Below are positions 1-6,070 of a DNA stretch of 40,941 bases, one piece after another. Source of the stretch: a virus. The notes below the pieces were generated by a model. The model made no database searches and had not been told where the DNA came from. It saw nothing but the letters and a program-made list of their open reading frames with translations. How positions within the stretch are numbered: the stretch's first letter is position 1; the number at the start of each line of letters is the position of its first letter. The stretch is from IMG/VR virus record IMGVR_UViG_3300049847_000484, positions 1-40,941 of that record; one strand, written 5' to 3'. The translations under genes and the position numbers were made by a program.

Positions 1-32
1 GGTGGGAGAAGGGAGGGGAGAGGGGGAAGGAG
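1..32. repeat. Terminal direct repeat (left copy) of circular contig
   Basis: The first 32 bases are identical to the last 32 (40910-40941), with no mismatch. The bases are almost all purine on the plus strand. Such a short exact overlap is what a k-mer assembler leaves on a circular or terminally redundant genome, so the true unique length is 40,909 bp. Reading the minus strand across the join keeps a lipoprotein gene open and in frame, so the overlap should be collapsed to one copy. It is too short to be a T7-like terminal repeat by itself. Confidence 0.9.
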
Positions 33-132
33 AGGCTGTAGGGGTGGGGGAGGCGGTAGCCGGGGGTTCGGGCTGAGTGCTTACGCAAGCAGCGAGCAGG
101 AGGTTAAGATTGAGCGCACTCAATAGCTTCAT
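1..132 (-). CDS. Lipoprotein, N-terminal part (gene spans contig join; continues at 40941-40184)
   Basis: This is the 5' part of a gene that continues through the join to 40184. The ATG at 132-130 follows an AAAGGA ribosome site ten bases upstream. The product begins MKLLSALNLLLAAC, a lipoprotein signal peptide with lipobox LAAC, so Cys14 should be lipidated. After VSTQPEP comes a linker of about 35 residues made of Pro, Ser, Thr and Ala, encoded by the polypurine/polypyrimidine tract at the contig ends. With one copy of the 32-base overlap removed, the whole gene is 858 nt and encodes 285 aa, with no frame break. The start overlaps the last 29 bases of the upstream gene ending at 104, so the two are probably translationally coupled. 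The linker resembles those that hold a globular domain away from the membrane. Confidence 0.75.
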   Translation of the reverse strand, partial: MKLLSALNLNLLLAACVSTQPEPPATASPTPTASPSPSPLPSPT

Positions 133-430
133 ATGATTCAATTCCTTTTAAAATTTGTTCGAGCAAGTCTTCAAACATCTCGTCGTCATCAAGCATCTGT
201 CGGTATGCCACCAAAAGGTTGATGAGTCCATATGCCCACCCGACTGCGCCTAGCTGGTCAGGGTCGACGGTTGTTTCGAAAACGAATTGCCCGGTGTCGC
301 TGTTGTAGGACGCAGAGGTGAGATTTGTCGTGTTCACCTCTCCACGATAATTGGGGGAATTTTTTTTTGTACCCGCTGAGGCAAATATAAACACAAAAAA
401 GGGGAATACCCCCACCCCCCGGGTCATCAC
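104..430 (-). CDS. Putative secreted small protein, homopolymer-rich 5' end
   Basis: The family is not recognised. The start is GTG at 430 or ATG at 427, with GAGG about eight bases before the ATG. The N-terminus has a basic residue, then a hydrophobic stretch (VFPFFVFIFASAG) that looks like a signal peptide or anchor. The rest is soluble, with an acidic helical C-terminus (MLDDDEMFEDLLEQ). The 5' coding part is packed with mononucleotide runs: G6-T-G5, T6 and A9 on the coding strand. It is the first gene behind the candidate leftward promoter and overlaps the lipoprotein start at 132. An internal GTG at about residue 32 would give a cytoplasmic protein, but its ribosome site is poorly spaced. 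Start and reality are moderately uncertain. Confidence 0.5.
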   Translation of the reverse strand: MMTRGVGVFPFFVFIFASAGTKKNSPNYRGEVNTTNLTSASYNSDTGQFVFETTVDPDQLGAVGWAYGLINLLVAYRQMLDDDEMFEDLLEQILKGIESYEAIECAQS

Positions 431-464
431 CAGGGCCTCGCGCCTGGTTGGAGCGAGCCCTAAT

Positions 465-494
465 ATAATAGAGGCGCACGATAACCACAGGCAA
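465..494 (-). promoter_or_regulatory. Candidate sigma70-type promoter for leftward unit
   Basis: On the minus strand, TTGCCT (494-489) and TATTAT (470-465) are separated by 18 bases. They match the sigma70 consensus at four of six and five of six positions. The predicted start is about 35 bases upstream of the GTG/ATG at 430/427. The position fits a promoter feeding the long leftward gene array. The call rests on sequence match only. Confidence 0.45.
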
Positions 495-667
495 ATAGCG
501 TAAGTAGTTGAATCTATTCAGTATTATCTGTTTAGGAAATGGGATTAGTGGTTTTGGGAATCCACTTTTGGCTATTCTTAGATCTCTAAATTAGCGAATC
601 GAGAGAGGATAACAAGACTCGATCAAGTCGAGATCCGAAAGTATCGGCGAGAACTCTCAGTCAACCG

Positions 668-700
668 AGCGATGGCTCGAGCCCGCAACACGCCATCGCT
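668..700. repeat. Hairpin with 9-bp perfect stem in control region
   Basis: AGCGATGGC (668-676) is the exact reverse complement of GCCATCGCT (692-700), with a 15-base loop. No T-run follows it on either strand, so it is not a typical intrinsic terminator. It may be an RNA structure in a leader or a protein-binding cruciform. Confidence 0.5.
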
Positions 701-725
701 GTCGAAATGCACGTCAAGCGTACAT

Positions 726-817
726 AAGTTCAACATAAACAAATGTGAGCGAATCCATTATGGATTCACACATTCGTTACGTTTACCGCCTAGAAGTTCA
801 ACACTACGAATGTGAGC
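726..817. repeat. Operator-like repeats: two bipartite direct repeats flanking a palindrome
   Basis: AAGTTCAACA occurs at 726-735 and 794-803, each followed five or six bases later by AATGTGAGC (742-750 and 809-817). Between them lies the perfect palindrome GAATCCATTATGGATTC (751-767), followed by CACATTCG (769-776), the reverse complement of CGAATGTG. The AATGTG element therefore occurs three times, twice direct and once inverted, around a dyad. This spacing suggests a multi-site operator just upstream of the operon at 884; replication iterons are an alternative. Confidence 0.6.
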
Positions 818-883
818 AGTGCTAGATAATCCAAGTAGATACAGGTCCAATTTCGAGGCACGGCGAGTGCATCTCTTCTAGTC

Positions 884-1102
884 ATGAGCAAGAAAGAACG
901 CAGCGAGATCGAGAAGTTATACGAAGCACTCTCCACACTGTCCGACTCCCAATCGCCTCTGCTCCTCAAGCTTGTAGCTCTTGAGCTGAAAGCGAGTCAC
1001 TTAGAAAGACTGAAGCCATTCAGCTTCAAAATCGTAGATGCATTCAAAGCAATGGAAGAAGAACTTCAGAAGATAGTCCAAGAAGAAAAGGAGTCCCAAT
1101 GA
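884..1102 (+). CDS. Hypothetical 72-aa helical protein
   Basis: The family is not recognised. The product is 72 aa, highly charged and predicted all-helical (EIEKLYEALSTL, FKAMEEELQKIVQEEKES), without membrane segments or cysteines. It is the first gene of a rightward operon, and its TGA overlaps the ATG of the next gene by four bases (ATGA at 1099-1102). No clear Shine-Dalgarno precedes the ATG at 884, so the start is tentative. Its place behind the repeat cluster suggests a small regulatory or accessory protein, but no function can be read from the sequence. Confidence 0.6.
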   Translation: MSKKERSEIEKLYEALSTLSDSQSPLLLKLVALELKASHLERLKPFSFKIVDAFKAMEEELQKIVQEEKESQ

Positions 1103-1647
1103 AAAAGCTACTTACACTCGCCCTACTCACCGCATGTAACGCCGAAGTACTTGTTAGCAACGATCCAGTTCCTGAACCAACTCCGGCACCAGAGCCGAGC
1201 GCAGTTGCAGAGACCGCACCGCAACCCGAGACCGAAGTCATCGAGCTCTGCGGAGCAACTTGTCCTGCGATGCTCATGACTCCACTCGAAGCGATGCACG
1301 AAGCAGGTAATCTCGATTGGACACCCAGCCAGGTCAACGTCGAGCGGACACTTGCAAGTTCCATCGACGACGTTCTCGATGTGAGACTTGTCGATGACGT
1401 TAACGGTGGTCCGTTCGGAGAGATCAGAGTCATCACAGAGAGCGGAGTGTCAGCGATGTATTTTTTAACCTACCAACATTCAGCAGAACGAATCGACGGG
1501 TATAGGAACATTGCGCCGACAATCGGTTGGCTCACGATCCGCGACGTCCATTGGGCCGATGACTATACGTTGCAGCTGCAAGTTTGCATCCAAGACAACG
1601 CCGGTCACACTGGTGCATGCAAAGTTATCAATAAGGTGTTCCAATGA
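1099..1647 (+). CDS. Putative lipoprotein, 182 aa
   Basis: The start ATG is preceded by AAGGAG at ideal spacing. The N-terminus MKKLLTLALLTAC is a signal peptide with lipobox LTAC, so lipidation at Cys13 is expected. A Pro/Glu/Ala-rich linker of about 30 residues (PVPEPTPAPEPSAV) follows, then a globular domain with four cysteines (two in CGATC, one in VCIQD, one in ACKV) that may form disulfides. The protein would sit at the outer face of the cytoplasmic membrane or the inner face of the outer membrane. It overlaps both neighbours by ATGA junctions, so it is co-translated with a tyrosine recombinase. Phage lipoproteins outside lysis cassettes often block superinfection; that role is inference only. 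Confidence 0.8.
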   Translation: MKKLLTLALLTACNAEVLVSNDPVPEPTPAPEPSAVAETAPQPETEVIELCGATCPAMLMTPLEAMHEAGNLDWTPSQVNVERTLASSIDDVLDVRLVDDVNGGPFGEIRVITESGVSAMYFLTYQHSAERIDGYRNIAPTIGWLTIRDVHWADDYTLQLQVCIQDNAGHTGACKVINKVFQ

Positions 1648-2189
1648 AGCCACGTCACCTCTCAGAATCTCAGCATGCATTAGTTTTAAAAACTCTCGAC
1701 CGCTCTATAGGCCTAGAACTCTGCATCGAATGGTTAGCAAGGACAGGGGCTAGATCTGAGGAATTGTCAAGACTAACCACCTCAGATATCGATATTCAAG
1801 GTGGGGTTGTCATTATGCCCGCCGCTAAGGGGTCAAATCGAAGAGCGATCCCTTTACCTAAGGATCTCTTAGTCACAACGACGACGATGCTTAGAGACAA
1901 GCCGATGCATCTAGCCATGGGTTATGATCTAGGGGCTTCTTTCAAATCGGCCCTTAGAGCAGCTTGGACCCGGTTTAGGGTAAGGGTCTTGGGCCCTGAG
2001 GGCTCTCACTGTTCACTGCACGGCCTTAGGGCGACGTTTGCCGTCTTGATCTACAATCGGACCCATAATGACCTTCTGCTAGCCCAAGAGCTTCTAGGTC
2101 ATAAGAACATACAGAACACTTTGGCCTATACCCGTTTGACTAGATCGAAGAGCTTTCGGACCAAGATTTTGAGGGCAGTCGGGGGCTAG
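1644..2189 (+). CDS. Minimal tyrosine recombinase (catalytic domain only)
   Basis: This is a phage-integrase/Xer superfamily site-specific DNA recombinase. The full catalytic set is visible: Arg37 in TGARSEEL, Lys62 in the beta-hairpin AAKGSNRR, His126 and Arg129 in HGLR, His153 in LLGHKN, and nucleophile Tyr162 in TLAYTRL. At 181 aa it consists of the catalytic domain alone; the usual N-terminal arm-binding and core-binding domains (about 100-170 aa) are absent. No remnant of them can sit upstream, because the ATG overlaps the lipoprotein stop (ATGA). Size and form recall FimB/FimE-like inverters and other small recombinases. It could invert or resolve DNA, or integrate the phage. No att or inverted target site was identified. 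Confidence 0.88.
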   Translation: MKPRHLSESQHALVLKTLDRSIGLELCIEWLARTGARSEELSRLTTSDIDIQGGVVIMPAAKGSNRRAIPLPKDLLVTTTTMLRDKPMHLAMGYDLGASFKSALRAAWTRFRVRVLGPEGSHCSLHGLRATFAVLIYNRTHNDLLLAQELLGHKNIQNTLAYTRLTRSKSFRTKILRAVGG

Positions 2190-2520
2190 CCTCACCCCTT
2201 CTTCAGCGTCTGCTTCGGCCGTTGGGCCAGTTGTCCAGTTGCAAACCCTATTATTGATCCATATGGACTTTTAGCGTTTTTACGGGTGTTTTTAGGGGTT
2301 TTTTGATTTGAGCTTTTTTTAGAAAGTTTATAGTATTTTCAGTGTCCCAAGTGTCCCAAAACTGAAATCCAGATAAATATCATGGCTTTACGTGGGCCAG
2401 ATGTGGGTCGGATGCGGTCCAGATGGGTCAGATGACGCACCACGTTGGACAACTTCTGTCATGACGCACCGCGACCCATCTGGCCCAAGTGGCCCACATC
2501 TGGACCACATCTGGACCACT
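2190..2520. other. Convergent intergenic region: T-rich DNA and CAGATG-type repeats, candidate origin or terminator
   Basis: This 331-base region lies between the convergent recombinase and primase genes. No gene is credible here. Bases 2270-2335 contain T-runs on the plus strand (TTTTT to TTTTTTT, repeatedly broken by G/A), an AT-rich stretch that could melt easily. Bases 2341-2358 hold AGTGTCCCA twice in tandem. Bases 2393-2514 hold the repeat cluster listed separately. Repeats beside an AT-rich segment and next to the replicative primase-helicase are the usual look of a replication origin; a two-way transcription terminator is also possible. Confidence 0.5.
2393..2514. repeat. Inverted array of CCAGATG repeats with large imperfect stem
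   Basis: CCAGATG or near copies occur forward at 2397-2403, 2419-2425 and 2428-2434 (TCAGATG). The reverse complement CATCTGG occurs at 2477-2483, 2497-2503 and 2508-2514. TGACGCACC is present twice, at 2433-2441 and 2462-2470. The segment 2393-2410 can pair with 2472-2487 over 16 base pairs with a 2-base bulge. The array stops seven bases before the primase stop codon. Confidence 0.65.
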
Positions 2521-4713
2521 TTACTCGTCGGAGTGGTTGGTTAGTCGGAAGTGGCGGATGGCTTTAGGCCTGCGGCCACCCAAGCGCGGTAGTTTGTACG
2601 TACAAGCTGAATCGGCAGGTACGCCTAGGGCCACCACGCCATCTCGGACGTAGCCAACAAGCCTCTTTGTAAAAGCCTCCCTGCTTACGGGGAACCTCTT
2701 TCCATCCTCGCACCATGAGACGTAGACTCTGTAGATTGAGTCCCTGTCTGTGTCCCATTCTGGCTCAGTGGTGACGACGCCAGCCTCATGCATCCAGCCG
2801 TAAACCGTGCAGCTTGAAAGCTTGTAGTCCTCTTTGAGCTCAGCCGATCTATACGAGGTGCTGAGTTTTCTGGACTCTACCAGCTTCCTGGCTACCGGAA
2901 TAATGTCGTTGATAATGCCTGAGTATTCAGCTCGCAGCTTAGCGTCCAGCTCGGTGTCTCTCTCCTGCTCAGAGAAGTACCTAGTGAATGGCAGGAACAC
3001 GAGCCTGTCACTGAGTCCGTGGCTTGCGTCTTTGAAGACAGGCATTTCGTTGCAGGCGAACACGAACCTAGCCCGTACGGTCATCGCGTATTCGGGTTTG
3101 TTCTTGTTTGCTGCTTGCAGCTGCCCGCCACCCACTGCTGTCTTGAAGAACTCAGAGTTGATACTGTCGGACGGTGTTTCCTCACATACGTTGAGGATTT
3201 TAGCGTCCATCGTCACGACCGAGAATGGCCGATCGAGCATCTTGAGAGGGACGATCGAGCAGTTCTCTGGGCCACATAGTCCACGAAGCACATTGAGTAG
3301 CGTGCTCTTGCCGTTGCGACCTGTGCCATAGAGACAGAAGGCTCTATGCAGGAACGGATCTCCCCCGATCAGCGTGTATGCAAACATCTCTTTGGTCAGC
3401 GTTATCAGCTCCAAGTCGCCGTTGAAGATATCTCTAAGGAAAGCCTGCCACGTGGGAGCCGTGGCGTTCGGATCGTAGCAGATAGGGAGCGTGTACCTCA
3501 TACGGTACTCGGCCGAATGCGGAACGTGGTTGCCGTTCTTAACGTTGAGCACGCCGCTGGCTAGATTGATCAGCCCTGGCACTGGATCTCCGAAGAAGTC
3601 CTCGACGTAGTTCTTGCCTCGAGCGATGCGTTTGAACTGATCCAGCGCTGAAGGATCGACACTGTCCTTGGTCAGACGCATGATGAAGTTCTCGAACTTC
3701 TTGTCGTTGATGAATTCAAAGCGGCCCTGCTTCGAGTTGTAGAAGTAATCGCCTGACTCTTCGCTTACGTGAAATAGGCTTCCCTTCAGAAACGTAGCCA
3801 TGGCGTAGAGATCGGGCTTCCCGCTAGATTTGAAAAACGAAAGGCCCTCGATCATCTCCTCTAGGGAGAGATTCGAAACGTCTCTGTGTTTTGTCGGAAG
3901 AGCTGGGAACTCTGGCTCTATGTTGTTGGGAGTGATGTGCTCGACGTACTTCCATTTGAGATTGATCATCCGCTGCGCTGCTTGCACAACGCTTAGCCCA
4001 GAGTTTTCGGGATCTGTCCTAAACCAAGAGTTCTCGCCGAAGAACTTCTCATCCAGCTCAATGATCTGCTCAACGGCTTCCTCTTTACTAAGCCCTCTCA
4101 TATACATGCCGTAGGCCTTACCTGAGAGTTCGCTCTGTCTACCTTTCGCTCCGACGATCTGTTTGCCGTCTGCGGTCTTGCCAGTTCTAAGCGGTCTAGT
4201 TTGAGGCTCCTCCTCGAGGATCTTCATCAGTTCAGCGAAGAGCTCTCTTGAAAGAACGGGGAGCTCTTCGACAGGCAGGACTTCAGACCCGACATCCCAG
4301 CGATACTCTTTGCGGATCTCGGGATGAATAGAGGGAGGAATGACTGTGAAGCTGTTGTCGCCGAGAAAGTCGATGTCGCCGACGCTGAATCGTTCTGGAG
4401 GGAAGCTTCCGGGTCCTACGAATACGCTCATTCCTTTCTTGCCGATTTTTCGCATCGGGGAGATGGAGCGAAGGAACGCCATGATCCTCGGGTTATCTGA
4501 ATCTAGGTCAATGACCTGGCATCCTGCTGGTCCGCAAGCGACGCCGATGTTGTGATCAGGCCAGCGGTGTGCGAGCGAGTCCACCTCTGTCTCTGTTTGG
4601 CGGATGTGACATGCCAGCTGCCACTTCGTGAGCGCGCCTTTCTTGCCGTAAGCGGGCAGCACATTGTAACCCAGCTCCCAGAACTTGTGTGCGTGAATAC
4701 CAAAAGGTCCCAT
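2521..4713 (-). CDS. Replicative primase-helicase (Prim-Pol/AEP domain plus D5/SF3 helicase)
   Basis: This protein should make primers and unwind DNA at the fork. Residues 1-150 form a bifunctional primase/polymerase (archaeo-eukaryotic primase) domain: GYNVLP near the start, catalytic acids in VIDLDSD (Asp69, Asp71), and GDNSFTVIPPSIHP around 118-131. The middle is a D5_N-type region. Residues 455-580 are an SF3 helicase ATPase: Walker A GTGRNGKST (463-471), acidic Walker B in KILNVCEE (505-512), sensor Asn555 in FACNEMP, and arginine finger in GLSDR (Arg570). The C-terminus is a likely winged helix. The length of 730 aa is normal for P4/D5-type phage primases. The ribosome site is GGGGAGG. 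The gene lies behind a small HTH gene and ends at the repeat array at 2393-2514. No DNA polymerase is encoded, so elongation probably uses the host replisome. Confidence 0.92.
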   Translation of the reverse strand: MGPFGIHAHKFWELGYNVLPAYGKKGALTKWQLACHIRQTETEVDSLAHRWPDHNIGVACGPAGCQVIDLDSDNPRIMAFLRSISPMRKIGKKGMSVFVGPGSFPPERFSVGDIDFLGDNSFTVIPPSIHPEIRKEYRWDVGSEVLPVEELPVLSRELFAELMKILEEEPQTRPLRTGKTADGKQIVGAKGRQSELSGKAYGMYMRGLSKEEAVEQIIELDEKFFGENSWFRTDPENSGLSVVQAAQRMINLKWKYVEHITPNNIEPEFPALPTKHRDVSNLSLEEMIEGLSFFKSSGKPDLYAMATFLKGSLFHVSEESGDYFYNSKQGRFEFINDKKFENFIMRLTKDSVDPSALDQFKRIARGKNYVEDFFGDPVPGLINLASGVLNVKNGNHVPHSAEYRMRYTLPICYDPNATAPTWQAFLRDIFNGDLELITLTKEMFAYTLIGGDPFLHRAFCLYGTGRNGKSTLLNVLRGLCGPENCSIVPLKMLDRPFSVVTMDAKILNVCEETPSDSINSEFFKTAVGGGQLQAANKNKPEYAMTVRARFVFACNEMPVFKDASHGLSDRLVFLPFTRYFSEQERDTELDAKLRAEYSGIINDIIPVARKLVESRKLSTSYRSAELKEDYKLSSCTVYGWMHEAGVVTTEPEWDTDRDSIYRVYVSWCEDGKRFPVSREAFTKRLVGYVRDGVVALGVPADSACTYKLPRLGGRRPKAIRHFRLTNHSDE

Positions 4714-4734
4714 ATCGCCTCCCCAGGCTGAGAA

Positions 4735-4917
4735 TCATCCCTGGATTAGGGCTTCGATTTTCTTTTTAATTTTCTTCCGAGGCGGAGATGTCCCGTTCTC
4801 ATAGTTCCACACGCTCATTTGAGTGACGTTGAGAACTCTGGCGAGCTGGAGACGACTCAGTCCCACCTGCTCTCTCCATTTGCGCAGTGCATTTTGTGGC
4901 GATTTTTTAACTTGCAT
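4735..4917 (-). CDS. Small XRE-family HTH regulator (60 aa)
   Basis: This is a Cro/CI-type helix-turn-helix protein reduced to the DNA-binding domain. The HTH is clear: LSRLQLARVLNVTQMSVWNYENG, where LARVLNVT and MSVWNYE form the two helices. A basic tail (PPRKKIKKKIEAL) follows. At 60 aa it has no dimerisation or cleavage domain, so it resembles Cro more than CI. Its start lies only 29 bases from the divergent Sak4-like gene, so binding between them would control both directions. It is followed 21 bases later by the primase-helicase, probably in the same transcript. Confidence 0.85.
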   Translation of the reverse strand: MQVKKSPQNALRKWREQVGLSRLQLARVLNVTQMSVWNYENGTSPPRKKIKKKIEALIQG

Positions 4918-4925
4918 GGCTTACA

Positions 4926-4953
4926 CAATTAGGCCGGATCGATAGGATGTCAA
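4926..4953 (-). promoter_or_regulatory. Possible leftward promoter for HTH/primase genes
   Basis: A perfect TTGACA lies on the minus strand at 4953-4948, overlapping the start codon of the rightward Sak4-like gene. The best-placed -10 (TAATTG, 4931-4926, 16-base spacer) is poor. The short divergent gap forces both promoters to overlap coding DNA or each other. Low confidence. Confidence 0.25.
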
Positions 4954-5657
4954 AAATGGAAGTTAAAAATACAAAGACACTGAGCGACAAGCCGAAGTTC
5001 ATTTGCGTTTACGGAGTGAGCGGCATCGGCAAGACATCACTTGCATCAACGCTGCCGGGTAAGACACTGGTGCTTGATGCGGAGAACGGTCTGCTGCCTC
5101 TACTCAAAGCAGGCATCGACTACATCTCAATCGCAACTGGCGATAAGGGCGAGCAAGTGCCTGAGGAGATGCGCCACGATCGCTTCGAGGAGTTCATGAA
5201 GTTCATCAGTAAGCCTGATGTTCAAGCTAAGTACGACAACGTGGTTGTGGATTCTCTGACCGAGATCTCTCAGCTCACGCTCAAGAAGATGCAAAAGAAG
5301 TATACGGGATTTGACGTTTGGAATCACTACGCCTCTGCGATGATTGGACTGCTGAAGTTCTTCCGTGACCTCAACAAGTATAACGTCGTGTTCACAGCGC
5401 TCGAAGATTTCGACGGTGAAGAAGGAGCCGAGAAATATCAGCCCGAAGTTGGCGGCAAGAAAGTGCGCAGCTACATCGGACCATTGTTTGATTTCGTGAT
5501 CCGCTACACAACAGACAAAGACGGCAAGCGCATCTTCATCACCTCTCAGACGGCGCGCACTGTTGCGAAATCTCGCAGTGATAACTTGGCACAAATCGAG
5601 GAGCCCCATCTTGGCAAGCTCCTTGAGAAGATCAATAAAGAGGAGTTAGTGAAATGA
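4947..5657 (+). CDS. Sak4-like RecA-fold ATPase (single-strand annealing/recombination)
   Basis: This is a phage P-loop ATPase of the AAA_24/Sak4 type, a RecA-core protein that helps strand annealing with a phage SSB. Walker A is GVSGIGKTS (residues 23-31) after a beta strand (FICVY), and Walker B is NVVVDSL. The length of 236 aa fits the family. The next gene encodes an SSB-like protein and overlaps by ATGA, the usual Sak4 pairing. The ATG at 4947 has AGG directly against it; the ATG at 4956 (residue 4) has AGGA at better spacing and may be the true start. The gene opens the rightward DNA metabolism operon and diverges from the HTH regulator. Confidence 0.8.
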   Translation: MSKMEVKNTKTLSDKPKFICVYGVSGIGKTSLASTLPGKTLVLDAENGLLPLLKAGIDYISIATGDKGEQVPEEMRHDRFEEFMKFISKPDVQAKYDNVVVDSLTEISQLTLKKMQKKYTGFDVWNHYASAMIGLLKFFRDLNKYNVVFTALEDFDGEEGAEKYQPEVGGKKVRSYIGPLFDFVIRYTTDKDGKRIFITSQTARTVAKSRSDNLAQIEEPHLGKLLEKINKEELVK

Positions 5658-6070
5658 GTATTTGGGAAGACGTAAAAATTGAAGATTCTGTTATCGGCGA
5701 AGGTATCCATCACGGCAGAATCACCGCTGCTGCAGTTAAAAAAACGAAGGCCAGTGACACTTATATCGAGCTCAAGATGAAGTTCGATGACTTCGATGGA
5801 TTCGTTTGGGATCGATTGAATCTCACTCACGAAAAGACTGCTGAGATCTCTCGTAAGAGTGTGAAGATGATTTTGGCTGGGGCGTACTTCACAGTGCCAC
5901 CGGCGATCGAGACCTACGAAGAGCTCGCAGGTGGTCTCTCTAACATTCCTGTGGCTGTGAAGATCAAGCACAAGGGCACAGATGAAGATGGCCGCATGAA
6001 GCTTGGCATCTACTACGCTCCTGAAAAAGTTCCGGCCGCGTACAAGACGGCCTATGGACAAAAGTACTAG
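5654..6070 (+). CDS. SSB-like single-stranded DNA binding protein
   Basis: This 138-aa protein looks like an OB-fold protein of the DUF669/phage SSB kind: an early beta segment (GIHHGRITAAAVKKT), a mixed charged middle, and a strand pair near the end (IPVAVKIKHKG, MKLGIYYAPEK). It lacks the acidic tail of cellular SSB. The assignment rests mostly on context: it overlaps the Sak4-like ATPase (ATGA) and precedes a helicase and nucleases. Its last 17 bases overlap the helicase start. If right, it coats ssDNA at phage forks and recruits the annealing ATPase. Confidence 0.6.
   Translation: MSIWEDVKIEDSVIGEGIHHGRITAAAVKKTKASDTYIELKMKFDDFDGFVWDRLNLTHEKTAEISRKSVKMILAGAYFTVPPAIETYEELAGGLSNIPVAVKIKHKGTDEDGRMKLGIYYAPEKVPAAYKTAYGQKY

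Larger units (their letters stand above)
431..883. other. Non-coding control region between divergent operons
   Basis: This 453-base gap separates the leftward transcription unit (starting near 430) from the rightward operon (starting at 884). No credible gene is present on either strand. It contains a candidate leftward promoter (465-494), a 9-bp-stem hairpin (668-700), a short CTCGA/TCGAG inverted repeat (618-631), a 17-base palindrome (751-767) and a two-part direct repeat (726-750 and 794-817). This is the arrangement expected of an operator/promoter region controlling both directions. No convincing -10/-35 pair was found for the rightward operon; GATAAT at 825-830 is the best -10 but lacks a spaced -35. 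Confidence 0.6.

Noticed and set aside
1-32. T7-like terminal redundancy
   Set aside because: Thirty-two bases is much shorter than usual T7-like terminal repeats and is typical of assembly overlap on a circle.
1-60. G-rich polypurine tract as a packaging site, origin or G-quadruplex control element
   Set aside because: It is explained as the coding sequence of a Pro/Ser/Thr linker in the lipoprotein crossing the join; a structural role is possible but not needed.
258-494. A 78-codon minus-strand frame overlapping the 108-aa gene
   Set aside because: It would start within the candidate promoter and gives an Arg/Pro-rich product typical of an out-of-frame reading.
2200-2260. Intrinsic terminator directly after the tyrosine recombinase
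   Set aside because: GGCC pairs and nearby T-runs occur, but no stem is directly followed by a T-tract in the right place.
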